A stretch of DNA of 16,729 nucleotides from AG41 sp965653495. Lineage in GTDB: Bacteria > Gemmatimonadota > Gemmatimonadetes > Gemmatimonadales > GWC2-71-9. The number at the start of each line of letters is the position of its first letter. The stretch's first letter is position 1. The notes under the pieces were generated by a model, which saw only the letters and a list, made by a program, of their open reading frames with translations, searched no databases and was not told where the DNA came from. The position numbers and the translations under genes are program-made. This document shows positions 7,162-13,853 of the stretch, piece by piece. The DNA lies in NCBI GenBank assembly GCA_965653495.1, contig CBFHAJ010000078.1, forward strand, positions 1 to 16,729, in the 5' to 3' direction.

Positions 7162-7913
7162 TTACCGGGCTGCCGGTTGGTCGCTGTCGAGACTGAGGCG
7201 CGTGCCGTCGCCGAAGACGACGTCGGTCGTCTCCCACAGCACTTGGAGGGCACTGAGCGGCGTGTCGCGCAGCCGCTGGTGCGCCGTGCGGAACGGATTG
7301 AAGCGGACGACGCGACCGCCTTCGCGTCGCGTCTGCCCCGGCGCGAGCGGCGACTCCACTTTCAGGTGGGCACTGTAAATCGTGTCGCCGAAGGTATCGA
7401 GGAACGTGACGTCGCCTGAAAGGCGCGCAGCGCCCGCGCGCTCTTGTTGTGATACGCGAAGGAAAGCGAGATGTAGTCCTCGTAGCGCTCCACGTCCGGG
7501 TCCTTCGCGAGGAAGCTCTTGTTCACCAGGCTGACGGCGACCAGCGAGTCGAGCTGCTGTTTGCGCTCGGCGCGGCGCACCTGCGCGGCCGCGGACGCGG
7601 CCGCGTCGGCCGCCTGCTTGCGCGCGTGCTCCGCCCTACCCCATGCCACGATGTCCGCGACCGTCATCGTGTCGTGCGGCATGGCCGCGGCGTACCCGGA
7701 CTCGGCGGTGACGTCGAACAGCGTGCGCGCTGCGGCGAGCGGCAGGCGCACACTGTCGGCCGCATGGAGCACCGAGTCGAGCCGTGCGACCGGAATGCGG
7801 GTGGCGAGGAAGGCCCGTTCCGCTGCGCGGGAGCGACATGCCTGCAGGGCCCCGCACAGGACGAAGGCAGACGCGATGCTTGTGATCGAGCGGGCGGATG
7901 GTGCGCCAAGCAT
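7162..7913 (-). pseudogene. Lipoprotein gene with a single-base frameshift near its 3' part
   Basis: The start at 7913 (ATG) gives MLGAPSARSITSIASAFVLCGALQAC, a lipoprotein signal with an LQAC lipobox. It is followed by an Ala/Arg-rich, probably helical stretch (KQAADAAASAAAQVRRAERKQQLDSL). A C-terminal beta domain begins at DYISLSFAYHNKSARALRAFQ. The frame then degenerates and stops at 7362. In the next frame, from about 7415 down to a TAA at 7162, the expected continuation follows at once (GDVTFLDTFGDTIYSAHLKVESPL...RLRDTPLSALQVLWETTDVVFGDGT). Restoring one G at about 7415-7416 (CAG-GGC-GAC) would join the two into a protein of about 250 residues. The join falls inside one domain whose usual pattern is NKS..A.RAF.G...F.D.FGD.I, so these are not two genes. 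I see no slippery heptamer for programmed shifting. It is either a true recent pseudogene or a sequencing or assembly error. Confidence 0.75.
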
Positions 7914-7933
7914 AGGGCCGAACGCTAACGGAT

Positions 7934-7968
7934 CGCGGGCGTTACGCCAGCCCGCGTCCGCCGGCGGA
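7934..7968. promoter_or_regulatory. Hairpin and 12-bp palindrome in the divergent intergenic region
   Basis: The 270-bp gap 7914-8183 separates the minus-strand lipoprotein gene from plus-strand genes, so it must hold promoters for both directions. I cannot name -35/-10 boxes with confidence. It does contain a 7-bp inverted repeat with a 9-nt loop (CGCGGGC at 7934-7940, GCCCGCG at 7950-7956). Immediately after it comes a perfect palindrome TCCGCCGGCGGA (7957-7968). Either could be an operator or a leader structure of the lipoprotein gene. Confidence 0.3.
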
Positions 7969-8183
7969 CACGGCAATCGAGCGGAGTCGACCGCCACGCA
8001 GCGTGACCGCAGCGCCGCGTTGACGCTGCGCTGCGACCGACCATCAGTCTTGTCGGGATGTTGTCCCACATAGTGTTGCGTCCAGGCCCGTGGCGTGGAC
8101 GCATGGGTACGGGAGATGCTACCCCTCGCCAGGTCTTCGCTCCGCTGCCGTCCATCGGGTGTTTCAAGAAGGAGGGAACGATC

Positions 8184-9035
8184 ATGCGCGCTCACCGGAC
8201 GTACCGGTGGCTTTCGCCAACCATCCTCGTCGCTTCTACGTTACAGCTCGGGTGCGACGAATCCCACCAGCCCGCTGGAGCTGCAGGGGCCCGGCAGCCG
8301 GTCGCCGATCTTCAACCCAGTGGGCCTATTCAAACTGCCCCACTGATCAATCTCCTGACGCTTGACCACGCTGCCCTTGCCCAAAACGATCCGAATTTCG
8401 CCGCAGAAGAACTGCCGGGTCTGGGCCATAAGTTCCAGCTGTTCGACGCGATGGTCGAGGACAAAGACCCGCTCAACGCAACGAACGACGTCATCTCGGT
8501 CGTGACGACTCCGACGGACATCGGCATCGCGTTTCGCGACTTCCCGCCGGGAATCAAAATCGCTGCGCTCACCGACCAGATCAATCTCAAGTACTTCTTT
8601 CAGGACCGCACCTGTGGCGGCGGCAGTCCGCGGATAACGCTGCTCGTCGACGCCGACGGTGATGGAACGTTTGACGAGACCACTGGTGACTTCGCCGCTC
8701 AGGGGCATGTGAATCCTCCGATCTTCGGTGCTTGCGCGCCCAACAAGTGGACCATTGAAGACTTGAGCGACCGGCTTCCGCGCTGGGAAACCACGCCACT
8801 CGTTCCAATGGTCCCGTTTACGTGCGGCCCAATCGGCGGCGCGGGAACCTGTACATGGGATCAGTTGCAGACCAGCGTGACCGCTACGTTTCCGAACCAT
8901 CAGGTATTGGGCGGCTTCCTGATCGACGGCGACGCTTGCGGGTTCCAACCCGCCACTTGCGGGAAGGCATACTACGACCTCTTGACGCTGGAGAATCGAA
9001 CGCTCGAAAACGATCAGGATGCAGTGAAGAAGTGA
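8184..9035 (+). CDS. Exported lipoprotein-like protein of unknown function with a calcium-loop motif
   Basis: A 283-residue protein. The ATG at 8184 is set by a strong GGAGG at 8171-8175, eight bases upstream, and by the signal peptide that follows (MRAHRTYRWLSPTILVASTLQLGC). Cys24 is probably the lipidation site, though Gln at -3 is unusual. The mature chain has a spacer to about residue 75, then a domain of unknown family. It includes DADGDGTFDE (about 156-165), which matches the Asp-rich calcium loop of EF-hand or dockerin type, but only one loop is present and no partner helix-loop-helix is clear. Six further Cys (144, 184, 214, 223, 252, 259) suggest disulfides and an extracytoplasmic location. 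I do not recognise the domain. A beta-helix lipoprotein gene follows 46 nt later, so the two likely form an operon and may act together at the cell surface. Confidence 0.8.
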   Translation: MRAHRTYRWLSPTILVASTLQLGCDESHQPAGAAGARQPVADLQPSGPIQTAPLINLLTLDHAALAQNDPNFAAEELPGLGHKFQLFDAMVEDKDPLNATNDVISVVTTPTDIGIAFRDFPPGIKIAALTDQINLKYFFQDRTCGGGSPRITLLVDADGDGTFDETTGDFAAQGHVNPPIFGACAPNKWTIEDLSDRLPRWETTPLVPMVPFTCGPIGGAGTCTWDQLQTSVTATFPNHQVLGGFLIDGDACGFQPATCGKAYYDLLTLENRTLENDQDAVKK

Positions 9036-9081
9036 GCCAGTCGAGGCTCGCGCGGGCAACATGAGAATCGAGGGGGGAAAC

Positions 9082-10665
9082 ATGCACTCTCAATGGAACG
9101 ACGCCACGTGGTACACCACGCTTGCCCTCGCTGCCGCGACGTTGCTCGTCGGGTGCAATTGGGGGGGCGAATCAGGGAGAGCCGTTGATCGGGTCCGTGG
9201 GGATCTCGCGGCTGGGGACCCAACCACCCGCTGGGTGAGCGTCACCGGCCCCTACACTCCTCCGGGCACGGGTTGTAACAACCCAGGGTACCCGACGGTC
9301 CAGGATGCCGTGGATGCCGCCGCGGCGGGCGATCACATCAACGTGTGTCCAGGTACGTACACAGAGCGAGTGACGATCGGAACGGGGAAGGACAACCTTC
9401 GGATACGCTCGACTCAGCAGTGGCAAGCAGTGATCAAGGCACCGCCGGACGATCCGCTCGATCCGGTCAAAGCGATCGTACGCATCAGTAGCGCCCAAGA
9501 CGTCTCCATTCTCGCCTTCACGATCACCGGCCCCGGCAGCGGGCCGTGCAACAGCTTGCGGTACGGCGTGCGGGTCGACAACGGAGGCTCTGCGGACATC
9601 CTAGGGAACCACATCACGCAAATCAGGGATGATCCTTTCAGTGGCTGTCAAAACGGAGTGGCGGTGCAAGTCGGAAGGCAACTGGAGGCCACCACTGGAA
9701 GCGCGCGGATCATGGGCAACGTGATCGATAATTATCAGAAGAACGGGCCAACGGTTGACAACACGGGCTCTGATGCCGAGGTGGTGAACAACCGGATCCT
9801 TGGCGTGGGGCCGACGCCGGTGATCGCCCAGAACGGCGTGCAGGTAAGTCGCGGCGCGACCGGTGACGTGCGCCACAACTTCGTCGCCGGGAATGTCTAC
9901 TCACTTCAAGCCGCCGAAGCGACCGGGATCCTGCTTTTTCAATCGGGGAAAGTCGACGTCGAGCACAATACTACGACGTCCAATGACGGGGGCGTGTTCC
10001 TGTTTGACGCCGCGGCAGGGTCGACGACACCGTACAACCGGGTGAGAGGTAGCACCTTCGACGGCATAACGCTGGATGTGGCTACCGGTAATCAGGTCGC
10101 CAACAATCAGAGCGATCACAATGCGGGGCCTGGGATCGGAGCGTATGACGGCTCTCAGAGCGACGCCATCGAGAACAACTTGGTCGAGAGCAATAACGAT
10201 AGCGGGATTCTGCTCGACGACGCCGACAACAGCTCCGTCGGAAACAACCACGTGAGAGACAACGGTACAACAGGCGCCGACCTCACCGATGGCATTCGCG
10301 TGAATACGCTTTCGATGAACAACACTATTCACGACAACCAGCTCAAGGACAATGTGACGCACGACTGTCACGACAACTCCCTCGGCACTGGAACGTCGGG
10401 CACGGCCAATGCGTGGGTGAGCAACCACGGGGATACGTCTCAGCCACCCGGCCTGTGTGGCGGTGGAGCCGACGACGCAAGCTTCCAGGTAACAACCGTG
10501 TTCGGCTGGGACCCCAATTATCCGTGGTACGATAGTTTCGACTTCGCTACGGACTACGACTGGACAACGGTCTACGGGACGATCGATACCCAGAGCTTGA
10601 TGCAACTCCTACCGCAAGTCAGGCTGCCGGGCGTCCATCGCGCCGTGGTGAACCCGAACGAATAA
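9082..10665 (+). CDS. Right-handed beta-helix lipoprotein (NosD/pectate-lyase-like fold)
   Basis: A 527-residue surface protein. The ATG at 9082 follows AGGGGGG (9071-9077) with four bases between; an in-frame ATG at 9061 lacks this spacing. It starts with a good lipoprotein signal ending in LLVGC (Cys25). Residues about 68-100 carry the entry motif of pectin-lyase-like folds (YPTVQDAVDAAAAGDHINVCPGTYTERVTI). From about 120 to 415 come PbH1-type turns rich in Asn, Gly and Asp (NNRILGV, EHNTTTSNDGGV, NNLVESNNDSGILLDDADNSSVGNNHVRDN). This gives a parallel beta-helix that usually binds or cleaves polysaccharide; I see no acid or base residues that would prove lyase or hydrolase activity. The last roughly 95 residues are a different, aromatic-rich tail (FGWDPNYPWYDSFDF). 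It lies 46 nt after the previous lipoprotein gene, probably in one transcript ending near the hairpin at 10683-10712. Confidence 0.88.
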   Translation: MHSQWNDATWYTTLALAAATLLVGCNWGGESGRAVDRVRGDLAAGDPTTRWVSVTGPYTPPGTGCNNPGYPTVQDAVDAAAAGDHINVCPGTYTERVTIGTGKDNLRIRSTQQWQAVIKAPPDDPLDPVKAIVRISSAQDVSILAFTITGPGSGPCNSLRYGVRVDNGGSADILGNHITQIRDDPFSGCQNGVAVQVGRQLEATTGSARIMGNVIDNYQKNGPTVDNTGSDAEVVNNRILGVGPTPVIAQNGVQVSRGATGDVRHNFVAGNVYSLQAAEATGILLFQSGKVDVEHNTTTSNDGGVFLFDAAAGSTTPYNRVRGSTFDGITLDVATGNQVANNQSDHNAGPGIGAYDGSQSDAIENNLVESNNDSGILLDDADNSSVGNNHVRDNGTTGADLTDGIRVNTLSMNNTIHDNQLKDNVTHDCHDNSLGTGTSGTANAWVSNHGDTSQPPGLCGGGADDASFQVTTVFGWDPNYPWYDSFDFATDYDWTTVYGTIDTQSLMQLLPQVRLPGVHRAVVNPNE

Positions 10666-10682
10666 ACTGTGGAACCGGCGAT

Positions 10683-10712
10683 CCCCCGGCGGGGCTTTGG
10701 CGCCACCGGGGG
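10683..10712 (+). terminator. GC-rich hairpin after the beta-helix gene
   Basis: CCCCCGG (10683-10689) and CCGGGGG (10706-10712) form a perfect 7-bp stem, and further G-C pairs are possible inside the loop. It lies 18 nt after the beta-helix stop codon. There is no T tract, so it would be an intrinsic terminator of the weak GC-only kind or a 3'-end-stabilising hairpin. It separates the lipoprotein pair from the permease gene. Confidence 0.5.
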
Positions 10713-10821
10713 ACGCTGACGCAGCACCCCGTGACGCTGCGCCTCGATGGCAAAGGGAGTGTGAAGCTCGCGGGAGGACCTCCTTGCCCCCCTCGAGGTC
10801 GGGGTGGAGCTTACGCTCGCC

Positions 10822-12174
10822 ATGCAAACGGTCCTGACGCGCCAGCTCGGTCTGGCGTCGGTCACGGCGCTCGTCATCGGCGAGGTGATCGGCGTCGGGA
10901 TCTTTCTCACGCCCGCCGAGATGGCCCGCGCGCTCGGCTCGCCCCTCTGGCTGCTGGTGGTCTGGCTGCTCATGGGCGTCATGGCGCTGAGCGGCGCGCT
11001 GTGTTACGGCGAGCTGGCGGCCCGATTCCCCGAAGCAGGCGGGGGCTACGTCTACCTGCGGCGGGCCTACGGGCCCGCGGTGGCGTTTTTGTACGGGTGG
11101 AAGTGCCTCCTGGTGATGGATCCCGGCATCACAGCCGCGCTCGCCGTCGGGTTCGCGCGTTATGCCGGATACATCGTTCCGCTTTCCGCTCCGGGGCTCA
11201 AAGCGGTCGCGATCGGCGCGATCCTCGTGCTCGCGGCCGTGAACGTCGCCGGCGTTCGCTTGGGCGCCGGCATGATGCAGTGGCTCACCGCCCTCAAGCT
11301 CGGGGCCCTCGGCCTCATCATCGTGCTGGCGCTGGCGCTGCGCGCGGGCGACTGGTCCAATTTCGTGCCGCTCGTGGCCCAGCGTCCTGGCTCGGTGCCG
11401 CTCCCCGGCGCGCTGGCTCCCGCGCTGGTGGGCGCGTTCTTCGCGTTCGGCGGGTGGTGGGAAATCAACAAGCTCGCCGGCGAGGTCCGCGACCCCGGCC
11501 GCACCCTGCCCCGCGCGCTCGTGCTGGGCGTGACCGCGGTGACGGCTGTGTACGTGCTCACGAGTGCGGTGTTTCTGTATCTCGTTCCGCTCACGCAGGT
11601 GACGTCGGGTGAGACGTTCGCGGCGCAGGCGGGCGAGGCACTGTTCGGTCCGGCGGGCGGGCGGGTGTTCGCCGGGATTGTGATCGTCGCGGTGCTGGGA
11701 TCGCTGCTCGCGTTGCTGATGGCGCTGCCGCGCGTGTACTACGCGCTCGCGCGCGACGGCTTGTTTTTCAAAGGGGTCGCCGCGGTGCATCCGCGGTTCG
11801 CCACGCCGGCACGCGCCATCGCGATCCAGGCGGTGCTGGCATCGCTGCTCGTGGTGCTGGGCAGCTTCACGCAGATCCTCTCTTACTTCGTGTTCATCAC
11901 GGTGCTGTTCGTGGGGCTGACGGTGGCGGGGCTGTTTCGGCTGCGCCGGACGACAGACGTGGAGCCGACGTATCGCGCGCCCGGCTATCCGGTGACGCCG
12001 GTGATTTTCCTGGCGCTCGTCGCGTTACTGCTCTTGCTACTCGCTGGTCACAACCCGGCGCAGGCGGCGCTCGGCGTCGTTGTCGTCCTGCTCGGGCTTC
12101 CTGTCTACTACCTCGTGTTCCGCCGCAAGGAGGAGACGCCGCATGACCTGGATTCGTACGATCCCGCAGGCTGA
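10822..12174 (+). CDS. APC-superfamily amino-acid permease
   Basis: A 450-residue inner-membrane transporter with about 12 predicted membrane segments. The N-terminus has the APC hallmark of a broken first helix (VIGEVIGVGIFLTPAEMA), then a loop with CYGELAARFPEAGGGYVYLRRAYG, typical of the LAT/APA branch that moves amino acids or polyamines by proton symport or exchange. FGGWWEINKLAGEVRDPGRTLPRAL marks the helix-6 region, and LPRVYYALARDGLFF with the downstream HPRFATPARAI is also standard. Substrate cannot be read. I chose the ATG at 10822; a GTG at 10804 with GAGG five bases upstream is a valid alternative adding six residues. The last 32 nt overlap the start of the AhpD-like gene, whose ribosome-binding site lies inside this gene, so the two are translationally coupled. 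Confidence 0.93.
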   Translation: MQTVLTRQLGLASVTALVIGEVIGVGIFLTPAEMARALGSPLWLLVVWLLMGVMALSGALCYGELAARFPEAGGGYVYLRRAYGPAVAFLYGWKCLLVMDPGITAALAVGFARYAGYIVPLSAPGLKAVAIGAILVLAAVNVAGVRLGAGMMQWLTALKLGALGLIIVLALALRAGDWSNFVPLVAQRPGSVPLPGALAPALVGAFFAFGGWWEINKLAGEVRDPGRTLPRALVLGVTAVTAVYVLTSAVFLYLVPLTQVTSGETFAAQAGEALFGPAGGRVFAGIVIVAVLGSLLALLMALPRVYYALARDGLFFKGVAAVHPRFATPARAIAIQAVLASLLVVLGSFTQILSYFVFITVLFVGLTVAGLFRLRRTTDVEPTYRAPGYPVTPVIFLALVALLLLLLAGHNPAQAALGVVVVLLGLPVYYLVFRRKEETPHDLDSYDPAG

Positions 12175-12712
12175 CGCGGACGAGAAATTGCGCTGGGCGC
12201 TCGATGCTCAGCGCGCACTTTATCCCAAAGAATACGCCAAGCCGGTGCAGCCCACGGCCGACGGGAGTACGTCGGGGATCGTGGCATCGCATACGCTCAT
12301 TCCAGACGCCCTGTATCACGCCTTTGCCACGTTCGGGGTGCTCATGTCGCCCCAGTTGCCGCTCACGCGTCGCCAGCACGAGATGATCACGACGCTGGTG
12401 TCGGTGACGAACCGGTGCCGCTATTGAATCACTTCCCACGCAGAGTTTCTGCGTCGGATCACGCTGGACAAGGCACTGGTGGCAGCGCTGGAGGACGATT
12501 ACACCAAGGCGCCTATCTCGGAGCAAGACCGGGTCATGCTGGACTACGTGGTGCAGCTGACTCGCGATGCGACGCGCATCGGGCCGCCGTACCACGAGCG
12601 GTTGCGCGCCGTGGGCTTCGACGACCGCGCGATTCTACAGATCACCCTGATCGCCTCGTGGTTCAACTACATCAACCGCGTGGCGGATGCGCTGGGTGTG
12701 GGGAGGGACTGA
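12143..12712 (+). CDS. AhpD-like peroxidase-related protein, putative selenoprotein (in-frame TGA as Sec95)
   Basis: Read from the ATG at 12143, with AAGGAGGAG upstream, the frame meets TGA at 12425-12427 and continues without other stops to TGA at 12710-12712. With the first TGA as selenocysteine this gives 189 residues, a usual length for the AhpD/carboxymuconolactone-decarboxylase peroxidase-related group. Residues after the TGA fit the family at once (ITSHAEFLRRITLD), and so does the second half (LDYVVQLTRDA, GFDDRAILQITLIASWFNYINRVADALG). The TGA falls at the second Cys of CxxC: E80, C92, U95, H99. The spacing equals E118, C130, C133 and H137 of mycobacterial AhpD, where the pair reduces peroxides through a relay. 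A SECIS-like hairpin follows. AhpD-like selenoproteins are known from microbial surveys. Alternatives are a nonsense mutation of the Cys codon or a sequencing error. It overlaps the permease gene by 32 nt. Confidence 0.78.
12425..12427 (+). other. In-frame TGA codon, proposed selenocysteine codon
   Basis: The TGA follows TGC-CGC-TAT (Cys-Arg-Tyr), so the motif reads C-x-x-U-x-x-x-H. It differs by one base from both Cys codons (TGC, TGT). The next codons keep the same frame and family-typical sequence. General reassignment of TGA is excluded because several other genes here (for example the TonB-dependent receptor) end in TGA. Confidence 0.7.
12434..12458 (+). promoter_or_regulatory. Bacterial SECIS-like hairpin downstream of the TGA
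   Basis: ACGCAGA (12438-12444) pairs perfectly with TCTGCGT (12448-12454) around a 3-nt loop GTT. Below a C/C mismatch, TCC (12434-12436) pairs with GGA (12456-12458), giving 10 pairs in all. The loop starts 17 nt after the TGA and its first base is G. As I recall the published bacterial SECIS model, it asks for a small loop with a G in the first two positions, about 16-37 nt after the TGA; this hairpin meets it. It would bind SelB and direct Sec insertion. Confidence 0.65.
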
Positions 12713-12931
12713 ACCGCCTTCGGTAACCCACGTCACGAACGGAAAAACGCCTCTGTCGCGCCCCCCCCACATCACCGTCTTGTTCACGCCACAGGCCGTT
12801 ACGAGCTTGTTGCACAAAGTGCACACGCAGGGCCCCGGCGCACTCGGTACGTCCCTTGCTTCCCCCGCCGACGCTTTCCCGACGCTCCCGTGCGGATTGC
12901 TGGACACATTCACCTTGGGAGGATGTCGAGC

Positions 12932-13786
12932 ATGCACGCATCATCGGCGAACCAGCTTCGCGCCCTGCTGACCGGGTGTACCATGGTGCTGTTGGCGGGC
13001 ACCGCGTGTCAGAGAGATTCGCAGCCCGTTGGGCCTCACCCGTCGTTCGCGTCGACCGCCTCTTTGCCGCACATCAACAACACCAGCGTGCCGATCCCCG
13101 CCAGCATCTCCGCGGATTTCTCGGCGTACAACTGCAGCAACAATCCGGGACCGCAGATCACGTTCTCCGGCGGCACGGTACTCGGGGGCTTCGGCGTCGC
13201 GATGACGTTCACCAACAACCTGCTGGGCACTCACTCGTTCACAAGCGGCACCACCGTCACCACGCTGTTGCAGCCCTCGAGTGGCGCGATCGTGATCCCC
13301 AAGCAGCCGGTTGATGGTGGTGTGGGTGGGAATCCGTTCATCTGGGTGCAGTTCGTCGACGGCAGCGGTGCGCCGCTCACCGGGGAGATCTTCGTGGGCC
13401 GCTGCGTGCAGGGAGCGGGGTGGCACGTGACACAGTCGGCCACGATGGCGGCCTCCGCGTCTGCGGTTTTCACGGTGCAGAGCTGTTCGAACAGCCCCGG
13501 GCCGTTCATCAGTTTCGACGCCAGCATGACGGGCGCCGGCCTGTCGGCGCGGATCATCTTTCGCAATAACGACAACCCGGTCGGCGGGCCGCACGAGGCC
13601 GACGTGACGCGCGACGTGGTCATGGTCCCGGCCGGATTCAGCGTCACCTTCCCGAAACAGCCGGTGCAGGGAGGAGTCGGTGGCAATCCCTGGATTTTCG
13701 CCGGCTTCACCGACGCCAACGGCACCGCGATTGGCGATCCCACGCTGCTCGGCCGTTGCACGCAGCTGAGTAAAGCGCTGAGCTAG
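12932..13786 (+). CDS. Lipoprotein-like exported protein with two copies of an unrecognised Cys-containing domain
   Basis: A 284-residue protein. Start at ATG 12932, nine bases after GGAGG (12918-12922); an ATG directly abutting that site at 12923 is less likely. The N-terminus is a signal peptide ending near LLAGTAC (Cys26), probably lipidated although Gly is at -3. The rest is two tandem copies of one domain, about residues 64-160 and 180-278. Each starts with CSN.PGP.I.F, carries PKQPV.GGVGGNP(F/W)I in its second half, and ends in GRC.Q. Each copy has a Cys near its start and one near its end (C68/C158 and C185/C276), probably a disulfide that closes a beta-sandwich. I do not recognise the family and assign no function. 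The 219-bp gap upstream shows no gene, and the convergent hairpin at 13811-13840 follows. Confidence 0.8.
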   Translation: MHASSANQLRALLTGCTMVLLAGTACQRDSQPVGPHPSFASTASLPHINNTSVPIPASISADFSAYNCSNNPGPQITFSGGTVLGGFGVAMTFTNNLLGTHSFTSGTTVTTLLQPSSGAIVIPKQPVDGGVGGNPFIWVQFVDGSGAPLTGEIFVGRCVQGAGWHVTQSATMAASASAVFTVQSCSNSPGPFISFDASMTGAGLSARIIFRNNDNPVGGPHEADVTRDVVMVPAGFSVTFPKQPVQGGVGGNPWIFAGFTDANGTAIGDPTLLGRCTQLSKALS

Positions 13787-13810
13787 TCCAAGGTCATTGA
13801 CCGTCGTGAG

Positions 13811-13840
13811 GGAGGGGGGGCAGTAAATCGCTCCCCCTCC
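13811..13840. terminator. Bidirectional terminator-like hairpin between convergent genes
   Basis: GGAGGGGG (13811-13818) and CCCCCTCC (13833-13840) form a perfect 8-bp stem around a 14-nt loop. It sits in the 67-bp gap between the plus-strand repeat lipoprotein gene and the minus-strand flavoprotein gene, where a shared terminator is expected. There is no clear T tract on either side. Confidence 0.6.
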
Positions 13841-13853
13841 GCTGCGTCTTGGC

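Noticed and set aside
7400..7430. Programmed -1 frameshift in the lipoprotein gene
   Set aside because: The site GCC-TTT-CAG-GCG has no X-XXY-YYZ heptamer and I see no supporting downstream structure. A missing base is simpler.
8649..8678. Dockerin domain in the 8184-9035 protein
   Set aside because: Only one Asp-rich loop is present; dockerins have two with a fixed spacing.
10609..11790. Minus-strand open frame of 393 codons opposite the permease
   Set aside because: Composition is dominated by Arg, His, Glu and Gln with no domain, as expected from the complement of membrane-protein codons.
12479..12712. Separate small gene starting at a GTG after the TGA
   Set aside because: It is in the same frame as the AhpD-like gene, has no ribosome-binding site, and lacks the start of the domain. 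It is the C-terminal half of the readthrough product.
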